Shown: positions 33,478 to 42,086 of the stretch, in pieces
How positions within the stretch are numbered: the first letter of the stretch is position 1
Layout of the letters: every line of letters starts with the position of its first letter
NCBI GenBank assembly: GCA_945861535.1
Contig: CAMAUZ010000053.1
Span: forward strand, 1-55,064
Origin: Akkermansia muciniphila
GTDB taxonomy: Bacteria > Verrucomicrobiota > Verrucomicrobiia > Limisphaerales > BJHT01
Direction of reading: 5' to 3'
Length of the DNA: 55,064 nt
The notes under the pieces: generated by a model
What the model was told of the DNA's origin: nothing
Database searches by the model: none
The model's input: the letters and a program-made list of their open reading frames with translations, nothing else
Program-made: the position numbers and the translations under genes

Positions 33478-33498
33478 CCCCCCTCGCCGACAAACAGC

Positions 33499-34788
33499 TC
33501 ACGCAATCCCCCGCACCGCCGCCTCGATCAACTGCATCCCCTCTTCCGCCTGCGCGCGGCCGAGATTCATCGCGGGCAGCAGCCGCACCACCTGATTGCC
33601 GGCGGGAATCGTCAGCAGTCCCGCGTCGTGCAGCCGGTTGACCATCTGCATCGCCGCTGACTTCTCGCCACCCGCGAACGCCGGGATCTTCTCCTTCTCC
33701 GCCAGTTCGAAGCCCACCATGAAACCCAGCCCGCGCACGTTCGTGACGACGTGCGGATACGTGCGCGCGAGCCGTTCCAGTTCCGCCTTCAACCAACCGC
33801 CCAGCGCGCGCGCATTCGCCGCGAGGTTGTCGCGCTCGATCACCTCGAGAATCTTCAGCGCCACCGCGCAGCCCAGCGGCGTGCCGCCGAACGTCGTCCC
33901 GTGCGTGCCCGCGCCCAGCAGATCGGCGAACGGCTCGCGCACCCAGAACGCCCCGATGGGAAAACCGCCGCCCAGCGATTTCGCCATCGAAACCCCGTCC
34001 GGCAGAAAACCCTCCGCACCCGGCACGCCCTCGAAAATTCTCTGAAAACTCTGGAACCGGCCCGTGCGGAAATGCCCGCACTGTACCGCATCCATCAACA
34101 GCAGCAGCTTCTTCTCATCGCAAAGCTGGCGAAGGCCGAGGAGATACTCCGGCGTGGCTGGCGTCACGCCGCCTTCTCCCTGGATGCCTTCGATCAAAAT
34201 GGCGGCGGTGCTGGGCGAAATGGCCGCGCGCATCGCGTCGAGATCATTGAACGGCACATGCCGGAAGCCCGCCACCAACGGCTCGAAGCCCTTCTTCACC
34301 TTGTCCTGCCCCGTCGCGGCGATGCCCGCCAGCGTCCGGCCGTGGAACGAATTCACCGCCGTCAGGATTTCGTAGCGCCCTTCGTCATGGCCGAATTTCC
34401 GCGCGAGTTTGTAGAGTCCTTCATTCGCCTCCGCACCGCTGTTGCAGAAAAAAACCTTCCCCGGCGCGAGGTGCTTCACGAGCTGCTGCGCGAGCCGCCC
34501 CTGCGGTTCGTGGTAATAAAGATTTGAGACGTGAACCAGTTTCCGCGACTGCTCGATCAGCGCCTCGGTGATCTCCGCGTTGCCGTGCCCGAGCGAGCAG
34601 ACCGCGATGCCGCCGCCGAGATCGAGATAGCGTTTGCCGTTCACATCCCACACGTAGCTGCCCGCGCCGCGCGCGAACGCCAGCTCGAAGCGCCCGTAAC
34701 TGGGCACGACATATTGGGCGAACAGACCGATGATAGCCTGCTGTTCGTTGTGAACGATGGCGGGTGGCGCGGGGATGATTTCTTTCAT
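33499..34788 (-). CDS. argD: Acetylornithine aminotransferase
   Basis: A 429-residue class-III PLP aminotransferase acting in arginine synthesis (N-acetylglutamate semialdehyde to N-acetylornithine). The PLP phosphate loop (CNSGAEANEG), the HGRTLAGIAATGQ strand and the PLP-Lys (SMAKSLGGGFPIGA) are present. The usual DEVQxGxGRTG block reads DAVQCGHFRTG, so the Asp and Gln are kept but the Glu is Ala. ATG 34788 is preferred to the TTG two codons upstream. argB lies on the same strand with vapBC between them, which supports ArgD over related omega-aminotransferases. Confidence 0.88.
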   Translation of the reverse strand: MKEIIPAPPAIVHNEQQAIIGLFAQYVVPSYGRFELAFARGAGSYVWDVNGKRYLDLGGGIAVCSLGHGNAEITEALIEQSRKLVHVSNLYYHEPQGRLAQQLVKHLAPGKVFFCNSGAEANEGLYKLARKFGHDEGRYEILTAVNSFHGRTLAGIAATGQDKVKKGFEPLVAGFRHVPFNDLDAMRAAISPSTAAILIEGIQGEGGVTPATPEYLLGLRQLCDEKKLLLLMDAVQCGHFRTGRFQSFQRIFEGVPGAEGFLPDGVSMAKSLGGGFPIGAFWVREPFADLLGAGTHGTTFGGTPLGCAVALKILEVIERDNLAANARALGGWLKAELERLARTYPHVVTNVRGLGFMVGFELAEKEKIPAFAGGEKSAAMQMVNRLHDAGLLTIPAGNQVVRLLPAMNLGRAQAEEGMQLIEAAVRGIA

Positions 34789-34807
34789 TTGCAAAACGAG
34801 CGGCGAG

Positions 34808-35284
34808 TCAACGGAACGCCGGCCGGACTGTCAATCCGGCGAGTTTGGCTAGCTGGCTCGCACCGCGGTCAAACGTGAAGAACTCCTTTGCTCCAAAGCT
34901 TAAGGCCAAGCCGACGTGGAGCAGGTCCAGTGCCCGAAAGCCTTTCTCTTCCGTGTGCGCCTTGCTGAGGACCTCGGCCTGACGCAGCGCCTCCGTCCAG
35001 TTCGCCGGCGTGTGCTCAATGAAAACGCGGGCGCTCAGGTCAGCCTCATTTTCCGCCAGCACCCGCCGGGCGACGGCGCGGTCCATGGCCGGTTCCCCCG
35101 GCTCCGCCTGCCGAAATACCGCGAGCCGAATCGCATTCCGAAACTCCAGGCGGTGCAAGGGTGTGAACGGCAGCGGTTCTTCGCGCCGGCGCAGAAAGTC
35201 CGCCAGCAATCGCTGCGCAGCGGGGGAATGGGCCCGGGGCAGGTAGAGACCGATGAGGAAGTTGGTGTCAGCGTAGGCGGTCAA
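34808..35284 (-). CDS. vapC: PIN-domain toxin VapC
   Basis: A 158-residue PIN-fold ribonuclease of a type II toxin-antitoxin pair. The acidic residues are in place: Asp near the N-terminus (YADTNFLIGLY), Glu in LHRLEFRNAI, Asp in ALDLLHVGLALSFG and Asp in FFTFDRG. The start is TTG 35284, whose TTGA overlaps the antitoxin stop. The frame is open 63 codons further upstream but covers the antitoxin gene out of frame. VapC toxins cleave tRNA or rRNA; the target here is unknown. It lies 19 bases upstream of argD. Confidence 0.85.
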   Translation of the reverse strand: MTAYADTNFLIGLYLPRAHSPAAQRLLADFLRRREEPLPFTPLHRLEFRNAIRLAVFRQAEPGEPAMDRAVARRVLAENEADLSARVFIEHTPANWTEALRQAEVLSKAHTEEKGFRALDLLHVGLALSFGAKEFFTFDRGASQLAKLAGLTVRPAFR

Positions 35285-35538
35285 TGGTCGCCTTTGTCGA
35301 GGATGGCCCCGACGAATTTCTCGCTGAACACCCGGCCGCCAAAGTTGGCCGCCATGCGTTTTGCGAAATCGGGAAGCTCCCGTTTGCCGCGTGAGCGGCG
35401 CGGCTCGGTGGGCGTGAGGACGTATTCCCGTCCGTCCGAATGCCGGATGAGCACCCGGCCTTCCTGATCGCACGCGCTGAGCACCCGTGCCGTCTCGCGC
35501 GAGAGTTCCCGGACCGTGAGTTTCTGCATGTCTGACAT
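35281..35538 (-). CDS. Phd/VapB-like antitoxin
   Basis: An 85-residue antitoxin of the Phd/YefM-like type. It opens KLTVRELSRETARVLSACDQ, then EGRVLIRHSDGREYVLTP, which is the beta-strand and helix order of these DNA-binding antitoxins, followed by a basic stretch (RRSRGKREL) and a toxin-binding tail ending SEKFVGAILDKGDH. The start may be ATG 35538 or ATG 35529. Two TGTCTGACA palindromes flank and overlap these starts and could be its own operator. It lies 37 bases after argB. Confidence 0.82.
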   Translation of the reverse strand: MSDMQKLTVRELSRETARVLSACDQEGRVLIRHSDGREYVLTPTEPRRSRGKRELPDFAKRMAANFGGRVFSEKFVGAILDKGDH

Positions 35539-35549
35539 AGTGTCTGACA
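35529..35549 (-). promoter_or_regulatory. Candidate antitoxin operator
   Basis: Two copies of the 9-base palindrome TGTCTGACA lie at 35529-35537 and 35541-35549, twelve bases apart centre to centre, over the antitoxin start codons. Spacing near one helical turn and the position fit autoregulation by the antitoxin (inference). Confidence 0.5.
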
Positions 35550-35575
35550 CCGGGGCGGTGTCAAGCGAGGCGCCC

Positions 35576-36457
35576 TCACGCCACCACTTCCGTCCCCACG
35601 CCGGCATCCGTGAAAATCTCCAACAGCACCGAATGCTGCTGCCGCCCGTCCACAAACTGCACCTTCTCCACGCCCGACCGGATGGCCGCCACGGCGCTGT
35701 CCACCTTGGGGATCATGCCCTTGTCCACGATGCCGGCGGCCTTGAGACCGGGCACCTCGCTGATTTGCAGATGCGTGATGAGCGTCGCGGGATCCTTCGG
35801 GTCGCGCATCAAACCGGGCACATCGCTCATGAACACGAGCCGCTTGGCCTTCAGCGCGATGGCCGCCTGCGCCGCCGCGACGTCGGCGTTGCAATTGTAA
35901 ATCTTCCCATCCTCGCCGCGCGCCGTCGGGCTGATGACCGGCGTGATCCCTTGCGCGATGCACTCGAGCAACGGCGCGGTGTTCACCGCCACGACTTCGC
36001 CCACGAAACCAATGTCCACCTTCACGCCCGGCCGGTCCTTGTCGTCGAGCCACAGTTTGCGGCAGGTGAAAATCTCCGTGCCCGCAAAACCCCGCGCCGC
36101 GCCCCCGAGCGAATTGATCATCGCCACGACCTCGGGATTGATCTCGCGCGACAACACCTGATCCACCACCGCGACCGTCGCCTCATCCGTCACGCGCTGG
36201 CCCTGGATGAAGTTCGCCGTCAGCCCCGCCCGCTCCATCGCCCGCGTGATCGCCTTGCCGCCGCCGTGGACCACGACCGGATTGATCTCCACCGCCTCGA
36301 GAAAAACCACGTCCCGCGCCACGCCCGCGCGCACGGCGGGATCAGGCGAGTCCATGAAGCTCCCGCCGTATTTCACGACGAACGTCGCATGGCTGAATTT
36401 CTGGATGTAAGGCAGCGCCTCGAGGAGCGCCGCGGCTTTGGAGATGGGGTCGTGCAT
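35576..36457 (-). CDS. argB: Acetylglutamate kinase
   Basis: A 293-residue amino-acid kinase that phosphorylates N-acetylglutamate in arginine synthesis. The ATP/phosphate loops VVKYGGSFMD and VVVHGGGKAIT, the substrate segment ANFIQGQRVTD, the YNCNADVAAAQAA loop and the late VDKGMIPKVDSAVAAIRSGV Lys motif are all present. The kinase opens the arg unit argB-vapB-vapC-argD. Start ATG 36457 gives a family-length N-terminus. Confidence 0.96.
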   Translation of the reverse strand: MHDPISKAAALLEALPYIQKFSHATFVVKYGGSFMDSPDPAVRAGVARDVVFLEAVEINPVVVHGGGKAITRAMERAGLTANFIQGQRVTDEATVAVVDQVLSREINPEVVAMINSLGGAARGFAGTEIFTCRKLWLDDKDRPGVKVDIGFVGEVVAVNTAPLLECIAQGITPVISPTARGEDGKIYNCNADVAAAQAAIALKAKRLVFMSDVPGLMRDPKDPATLITHLQISEVPGLKAAGIVDKGMIPKVDSAVAAIRSGVEKVQFVDGRQQHSVLLEIFTDAGVGTEVVA

Positions 36458-36580
36458 CGCGCGCAGAGTTAGCCACGGATGAAACCCCGAGGAAACAGGG
36501 ATTTGGAGCCGCCCGCGTACGGCGTTGTTTCACCCTGAAAAATCGATGCAACCGCGGAGGCGGCGTCAACCAGGCGCAAC

Positions 36581-36847
36581 TCACGCCGACTTCAAAGCCT
36601 CCCGGTAAATCCGCTTTTTTCGCGCCGCAGTCATCTTGTTCCCCGGTCCGCTTGCCAACCCCTCCAAAAGCAGTTCCTCCAAATCTGCACGCCCGGTGAA
36701 GGTTTTTCCGGCTGGCCCGGCCGCCCTTTGAACCGAGTCTGCCAGCCGCAGGGAATGCCGGATGACCTCGCCCTCGGTGGCGAATCGGCCGGTGGCGATT
36801 TGCTGCCGGATGATCCACTTGTAGTACGGAGAAAGTGTGTGGCTCAT
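36581..36847 (-). CDS. ParD-like antitoxin, no partner toxin
   Basis: An 88-residue ribbon-helix-helix type antitoxin. The N-terminus LSPYYKWIIRQQIATGRFAT, followed by EGEVIRHSLRLAD, matches ParD/CopG-type dimerisation and DNA-binding. The LEELLLEGLASGPGNKMTA stretch matches the toxin-binding tail. The usual ParE gene is absent: the 120 bases downstream carry no toxin-like frame. It may be an orphan regulator, or protection against an external toxin. Confidence 0.72.
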   Translation of the reverse strand: MSHTLSPYYKWIIRQQIATGRFATEGEVIRHSLRLADSVQRAAGPAGKTFTGRADLEELLLEGLASGPGNKMTAARKKRIYREALKSA

Positions 36848-36978
36848 GGGCCTCGAAATTCCGGCGGCCCCGCGGCTGCGTCAAGGATGCCGCAGGTCAG
36901 TGGCGGCTGCACCGCAGTTTCCGACCAGAGTGGGGCGCAGCCTTGTCTTTCCGCCCCTGACCATGGAAAAGTCCGGCC

Positions 36979-37557
36979 ATGCAAGCAGTGGAACTAGCCC
37001 AATGGCTCTCGGTGAAAGATTATCTGGAAGGCGAACCGCTCAGCGAGGTGCGCCACGAATACATCGGCGGGGTGGTGTATGCGATGGCGGGGGCGAGTGA
37101 TGAGCACAATCAAATCGTCGGCAACCTCCACGCGGCCACCCATAGCCACCTGCGCGGCAAGGCCTGCCGCGTGTTCATGCTCGATGCCAAGGTGCGCCTC
37201 CAACTGGCGGGCGAAGACATTTTTTACTATCCCGACCTGATGATCGCCTGCGATCCGCGCGACACCGACCGCTACTTCAAACGCTTCCCCCGCGTGCTGA
37301 TCGAGGTTCTATCGGAAACCACCGAGCGCACCGACCGCCGCGAAAAATTCCTGAGCTACACGCAGCTCGAAACGCTCGAGGAATACGTCCTCGTGGCGCA
37401 GGACCGCATGGAGGTGACGCTTTTCCGCCGCGCCAACCGCTGGCAACCAGAAGTGCTGACCAAGGCCGAACTGCCGCTCCGACTCGCTTCGATTGATTTC
37501 ACCCAGCCGCTGGCGGGCATTTACGAAGGGGTCCACTTCGCCCGCCAGTCTCCGTAG
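36979..37557 (+). CDS. Uma2-family endonuclease-like protein
   Basis: A 192-residue PD-(D/E)XK-fold protein (DUF820/Uma2). The N-terminal VRHEYIGGVVYAMAGASDEHN motif, the DAKVRL strand, the YPDLMIACDP Asp and the VLIEVLSETTERTDRREK motif with the Glu and Lys of the nuclease centre are intact. These proteins are multicopy in verrucomicrobia and cyanobacteria; their targets are unknown. It stands alone between minus-strand genes, the next being trpE (convergent). Confidence 0.85.
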   Translation: MQAVELAQWLSVKDYLEGEPLSEVRHEYIGGVVYAMAGASDEHNQIVGNLHAATHSHLRGKACRVFMLDAKVRLQLAGEDIFYYPDLMIACDPRDTDRYFKRFPRVLIEVLSETTERTDRREKFLSYTQLETLEEYVLVAQDRMEVTLFRRANRWQPEVLTKAELPLRLASIDFTQPLAGIYEGVHFARQSP

Positions 37558-37686
37558 TTGGGTGCGTCCGCTGGTCGCAGTTTCAGCAGGGATCGCGATG
37601 CGGCTTCCAGCCATGGCGCGAGCCGCACCAACAATTCCTCCAGCGAAGCCGTTCGCTCACCCGATCCGAACAGGCCATTCCCGCCC

Positions 37687-39216
37687 TCACGCTCCCGCGC
37701 CGAAATTCTCCGCCATTGCCACCGCCTTGAGCATCGCCTTGGACTTGTTCACCGTCTCCTGAAACTCCGCCTCCGGCGTCGAGTCGTTCACCCAGCCGCC
37801 GCCCGCCTGCACGTAAGCCTGGCCGTCCTTGATCAGCGCCGTGCGGATGGTGATGCAGCAATCCAGATTCCCGTTGAACGAGAAATAGCCCACGCAGCCG
37901 CCATACGGCCCGCGCGCCGTGCCCTCCAACTCGGAGATGATCTGCATCGCGCGAATCTTCGGCGCGCCGCTCAACGTCCCCGCCGGAAACGTCGCGCGCA
38001 TCAGGTCATACGGCGACTTGTCCCCCGCCAGCCGCCCCTCGACCTGCGACACGATGTGCATCACATGGCTGTAGCGCTCGATCGTCATCAGGTCCTTCAC
38101 CTGCACGCTCCCGTACTCGCACACGCGCCCGAGGTCGTTGCGCGCGAGGTCCACGAGCATCACATGCTCGGCGCGCTCCTTCGGATCGGCGAGCAGCTCC
38201 TTTTCATTCGCCACATCCGCGTCCGGCGTTTTTCCCCGCGGCCGGGTGCCGGCGATGGGGCGAATCTCGACGTGCCGGTCCTCGCACCGCACATGAATCT
38301 CCGGCGACGCGCCCACCAGTGAGAACCCGTCCAGCTCGAGCAAAAACATATACGGCGACGGATTGATCGACCGCGCCGCGCGGTAAATATCCAGCGGCGA
38401 AGCCGTCACCGGCGTCGCAAACCGCTGCGAACCCACCACCTGAATGATGTCCCCCGCCGTGATGTATTCCTTCGCCTTGTGTACGTTCGCCGTGAACTTT
38501 TCCTTCGTCACGTTCGACGCGAACGGCATCTGCGGCGCCTCGCGCGGCAGCGTGATCGGCACATGCTCCGTGGGCTGTTCCAGCAACGCCACCAGCCGCT
38601 CGATCTCCGCCACCGCATTTTCATACGACTCCGCCGGACTCGCCGCTTCCTCGACCACGGCGTTGACGAGAATCGTGATCGTCTGCTGCACGCGGTCAAA
38701 AATCAGCAGCTCATCCGCGATCAGGAAATACAGCGTCGGCGTGTGCAAATCATCCTGCGGCGGCCGCGGCACAATCGGCTCGATGTCGTGAATGAACTCG
38801 TACCCGATGAACCCCACCGCCCCGCCCGTGAAGCGTGGCAGCCCCGGCATCTGCACCGGCCGATACCGCGCCAGCACCTTCTCCACGACCTCGAGTCCAT
38901 CCCGCACCACCGTCGCCCCGCCCGCCACCGCGACTCCGCCGATTTGAAAAACCTCCGTCAACTGCCCGTAGCTCATCACCTCCACGCGCTTGTCCGTCTG
39001 CTTGATCACCGCGCGCGGACTGCACCCGACAAACGAATACCGCCCGAGATGCTCCCCGCCCTCGACCGACTCGAACAGGAACGATTCCCCGTGCCCGCGA
39101 ATCTTCCGATACGCCGACAGCGGCGTCTCGAAATCCGCCAGAATGCGCCGCGTCACCGGGATCAGATTCCCCTGCTGCGCCAGCGCCAGAAATTCGTCCT
39201 GCGTCGGAAAATACAT
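37687..39216 (-). CDS. trpE: Anthranilate synthase component I
   Basis: A 509-residue chorismate-utilising enzyme for tryptophan synthesis. The N-terminal feedback region includes LFESVEGGEHLGRYSFVG, and the catalytic half includes FTANVHKAKEYITAGDIIQV, the PSPYMF and SPEIHVR strands, RPIAGTRPRG, ELLADPKERAEHVMLVDLAR and the GTLSGAPKIRAM loop. No leader peptide or terminator-antiterminator pair is visible: a membrane-protein gene ends 15 bases upstream. trpG is not in the window. Confidence 0.96.
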   Translation of the reverse strand: MYFPTQDEFLALAQQGNLIPVTRRILADFETPLSAYRKIRGHGESFLFESVEGGEHLGRYSFVGCSPRAVIKQTDKRVEVMSYGQLTEVFQIGGVAVAGGATVVRDGLEVVEKVLARYRPVQMPGLPRFTGGAVGFIGYEFIHDIEPIVPRPPQDDLHTPTLYFLIADELLIFDRVQQTITILVNAVVEEAASPAESYENAVAEIERLVALLEQPTEHVPITLPREAPQMPFASNVTKEKFTANVHKAKEYITAGDIIQVVGSQRFATPVTASPLDIYRAARSINPSPYMFLLELDGFSLVGASPEIHVRCEDRHVEIRPIAGTRPRGKTPDADVANEKELLADPKERAEHVMLVDLARNDLGRVCEYGSVQVKDLMTIERYSHVMHIVSQVEGRLAGDKSPYDLMRATFPAGTLSGAPKIRAMQIISELEGTARGPYGGCVGYFSFNGNLDCCITIRTALIKDGQAYVQAGGGWVNDSTPEAEFQETVNKSKAMLKAVAMAENFGAGA

Positions 39217-39231
39217 AAATGGGCCGCCGTT

Positions 39232-39756
39232 CTAACCCATGAACCGCCGCAGGCGCCACACGGAAAGCAGCGTGTAAAACGCCACCGCCAGCCCGTAAGC
39301 CACGCTCCCCATGCCCACCGCCATCGGGATCAGCCGCTCGCTCTCGAAATACATCAGCGCCCCGCCCACCGCCACATACGGCAACGTCTCCCCCATCAGG
39401 CAAAACAGGAACAACCCCCACGGCGTCGCCTCCACCCGCGCCGTCATCCACGCCCGATACTCGTGCTCCCCCATCGACCGCATGAGCCACGCCGACTTAA
39501 AATTCCGCGCCGCCACCAACACGCTCGTCGTCACCACGATCAACGCCGGCAACGGCCACAACGCCAGCCCCGCGCACAGCGCCAGATTCACCACGCCGCC
39601 CCATTTCCAGCCCAGCTTGCGCGCGATGGGATTCGCCTCCAGCACCAGGTTCGGCGTCGCCACCCAGGTGCTCAGAAAATCCAGCCCACGCCCGGCCACC
39701 AACAGCGCGAACAAACCCCAGTATGCACGGCTGGCGAAGGGAACGAGTTCTTCCAT
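39232..39756 (-). CDS. Multi-helix membrane protein
   Basis: A 174-residue protein with about five hydrophobic helices and a conserved-looking RGLDFLSTWVATPNLVLEAN segment with NP in the next residues, reminiscent of DUF5658-like proteins. Function unknown. It lies between hisI (96 bases upstream) and trpE (15 bases downstream), so it is likely cotranscribed with trpE. Confidence 0.7.
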   Translation of the reverse strand: MEELVPFASRAYWGLFALLVAGRGLDFLSTWVATPNLVLEANPIARKLGWKWGGVVNLALCAGLALWPLPALIVVTTSVLVAARNFKSAWLMRSMGEHEYRAWMTARVEATPWGLFLFCLMGETLPYVAVGGALMYFESERLIPMAVGMGSVAYGLAVAFYTLLSVWRLRRFMG

Positions 39757-39852
39757 AATTTGGTTGCGTGCCAGGCGCGCGAGCAGCCCGTCCGACTGGG
39801 AGGTACACCCGCCGTCGGGTTCGCTGGATGCACTCTCACATCCAGGCCCACC

Positions 39853-40242
39853 TCACTTCTTCCCGTACATCTTCTCCGGCGTCTCGAGCTGCGGTTCCGT
39901 CACGCGGAACACCTCGCCATTCCCCTCGATCGACCGGAAAAAGCACGATTGGTACCCCTCGTGACACGCCGCCCCCGTCTGCTCCACCTGGATCAACACC
40001 GTGTCCCCATCGCAATCGAACGCGATGTCCTTCACCACCTGCACATGCCCGCTCGACTCCCCCTTCATCCAATACTTCTGCCGCGACCGGCTCCAGAACC
40101 ACGTCTTGCGCGTCTCCACCGTCTTCTCCAGCGACGCCCGGTTCATCCACGCCATCATCAGCACGCGCCCCGTCGATTGCTCCTGAATGATCGCCGGGAT
40201 CAACCCGTTCGCGTCGAATTTCAATTTTTCAAAAAAGTTCAT
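39853..40242 (-). CDS. hisI: Phosphoribosyl-AMP cyclohydrolase
   Basis: A 129-residue metal-dependent hydrolase that opens the adenine ring in histidine synthesis. The [20 protein letters not shown] motif, the metal-binding DCDGDT aspartates, and the zinc cysteines in [13 protein letters not shown] are present. It is the single-domain form without HisE. ATG 40242 gives the expected short N-terminus; the upstream open frame is noncoding. Confidence 0.95.
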   Translation of the reverse strand: MNFFEKLKFDANGLIPAIIQEQSTGRVLMMAWMNRASLEKTVETRKTWFWSRSRQKYWMKGESSGHVQVVKDIAFDCDGDTVLIQVEQTGAACHEGYQSCFFRSIEGNGEVFRVTEPQLETPEKMYGKK

Positions 40243-40703
40243 AATGCCGGGTCCCGTGCCACCGCGTGTCCCATCAGATTGGCAGGAATACAGGAGGCGC
40301 AATTGGCAGGGCAAGGGAAGAAATGCCCATCCACGCGACCGGAGCGCATCTCAGTTGCTAGCACGCGGTCTGGAGTCCGCGCCGGGGTTGTGGGGCAGGC
40401 ATCCTTGCCTGCCGGTTCACGGGGCATCCCTGCCCCGTGTTCCCGCTGCCGCCGGTCCTTGTCCGCCGAGGAAACGGGCGGCAGGGATGCCGCCCGAACC
40501 GGCAGGCAAGGATGCCTGCCCCACAGCCCCGGCGCACGCGCTTCCGCGTGTTTCCCCTACAACCGCACCCTTGCCCGCGTTTGGTTGCAAGCAACTGAGA
40601 CGCGCCCACGCCGCAGGAGCGCATCCGCGCCGCGCCCGCCGCCAGATTTCTTGACCCTGCTGCGGGGCGCGGGCAATGGTGCGCGACACGGTTTTACAAG
40701 CTT
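40243..40703. other. Divergent gap hisI / glcD
   Basis: No gene. It holds the nested palindrome 40391-40523. The flanks are GC-rich with a CGCGACCGGAGCGC-type fragment shared with other repeats. No promoter is evident. Confidence 0.55.
40391..40523. repeat. Nested palindromic repeat, GGGGCAGGC family, copy 2
   Basis: A 133-bp element that is nearly the reverse complement of 6450-6583, with the same terminal TGGGGCAGGC / GCCTGCCCCA and the same internal GGATG-loop hairpins. Confidence 0.92.
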
Positions 40704-42086
40704 ATGCCCCTTGCACCCGAAATCCTTTCCGAGCTTCGCCAGCGTCTTGGCGCGGACAATGTCCTCACCAGCCAGGAGGATCTGATTCCTTACTCGTTCG
40801 ATGGCACCGCCGCGCTGCTCCAAATGCCCGGCTGTGTGGTCTTCGTCACGACCACCGAACAAGTCGCCGACGTGTTGCGGTTGGCCAATCGCACGAAGAC
40901 GCCGCTGGTCACGCGCGGCTCGGGCACGGGCTTGAGCGGTGGCAGTCTGCCGGTCGCGGATTGCATCATCCTCTGCACGGTGCGCATGGGCCGCATCCTC
41001 GAGGTGGACCGCGCCAATCTCACGATGCTCGTCGAACCCGGCGTCACCACGCTCGCCGTCGCCGACGCCGCGACCGCGGTCGGCCTCTTCTATCCGCCCG
41101 ATCCCGGCTCGATGAAAATCTCGACCATCGGCGGCAACGTGGCCGAAAACTCCGGCGGCCTGCGCGGCCTCAAATACGGCATCACGCGCAACTACGTCAT
41201 GGGCCTCGAGGTCGTCCTGCCCGACGGCGAAGTGCTGTGGACGGGCAACAAGTGCGTGAAAGACGTGGCCGGTTATTCCCTCCGCGACCTCTTCATCGGC
41301 AGCGAAGGCACGCTCGGCGTCGTGACCAAGGTGCTGCTCAAGCTCATCCCGAAGCCCGCCGCCAAGAAGACGATGGTCGCCACCTTCAACGCGATGGACC
41401 ATGCCGCGCAGTGTGTCTCGGACATCATCGCCGCGCAGATCATTCCCTGCACCCTCGAGTTCCTCGACCGCACCACGATTCATTGCGTCGAGGATTACGC
41501 GAAGGTCGGCCTGCCGCTGGATTGCGAGGCGCTGCTGCTCATGGAGACCGACGGCCATCCCGCCGCCGTCGAGGACGAGGCCGCGAAGATGGCCGAGCTC
41601 GCGAAGAAAAACGGCGCGATGGCAGTGCGCGTCGCCAAGAATGAAGCCGAGGCCAACAACCTCGCCACCGCGCGCCGCAGCGCCTTCAGCGCGCTCGCCC
41701 GCCTCGCGCCCACGACCATCCTCGAGGACGCCACCGTGCCGCGCAGCGAGCTGGCCAAGATGATTCGCTTCGTCGCCGCCGTGGCCAAAAAGCACAATCT
41801 CCGCATCGGCACCTTCGGTCACATGGGCGACGGCAACCTGCACCCGACCTTCCTCACCGACGAGCGCAACACCGCGGAAATGGCCCGCATCCACGAGGCC
41901 TTCAAAGAGATTTTCGATGAAGCCATCCGCCTCGGCGGCACCATCACCGGCGAGCACGGCGTGGGCGTGGCGAAGAAAGATTTTCTCCCGAAATTCGCCG
42001 GCGACGCCCAGATGCGCGTCATGCGCGCCCTGCGCGGCGTACTCGATCCGAACCGGATTCTGAATCCGGGGAAGATGTTTGATTAG
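40704..42086 (+). CDS. glcD: FAD-binding glycolate/D-lactate oxidase subunit
   Basis: A 460-residue VAO-fold flavoprotein. The FAD-binding half has TRGSGTGLSGGSLPV, MLVEPGV, PPDPGSMKISTIGGNVAENS and DVAGYSLRDLFIGSEGTLGV. The C-terminal half has the FGHMGDGNLHP and GGTITGEHGVGVAKKDFLP motifs with the active-site histidines. This fits GlcD of glycolate oxidase or a D-lactate dehydrogenase; the partner subunits GlcE/GlcF are not in the window, so substrate is unsure. Confidence 0.86.
   Translation: MPLAPEILSELRQRLGADNVLTSQEDLIPYSFDGTAALLQMPGCVVFVTTTEQVADVLRLANRTKTPLVTRGSGTGLSGGSLPVADCIILCTVRMGRILEVDRANLTMLVEPGVTTLAVADAATAVGLFYPPDPGSMKISTIGGNVAENSGGLRGLKYGITRNYVMGLEVVLPDGEVLWTGNKCVKDVAGYSLRDLFIGSEGTLGVVTKVLLKLIPKPAAKKTMVATFNAMDHAAQCVSDIIAAQIIPCTLEFLDRTTIHCVEDYAKVGLPLDCEALLLMETDGHPAAVEDEAAKMAELAKKNGAMAVRVAKNEAEANNLATARRSAFSALARLAPTTILEDATVPRSELAKMIRFVAAVAKKHNLRIGTFGHMGDGNLHPTFLTDERNTAEMARIHEAFKEIFDEAIRLGGTITGEHGVGVAKKDFLPKFAGDAQMRVMRALRGVLDPNRILNPGKMFD

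Larger units (their letters stand above)
32753..33498. other. Repeat-filled convergent gap
   Basis: A 746-base stretch with no gene. It contains a loose inverted repeat of AACCACGAAA / TTTCGTGGTT type (32971-32991 and 33080-33099), the perfect palindrome 33186-33254, and an AGCTCAAAG repeat (33441-33477) just after the argD stop. Confidence 0.7.

Noticed and set aside
36458-36580. ParE toxin gene downstream of the ParD-like antitoxin
   Set aside because: No open frame of toxin length or character; the sequence is intergenic up to argB.
39217-39231. trp leader/attenuator
   Set aside because: Only 15 bases separate trpE from the upstream gene and no leader peptide is present.
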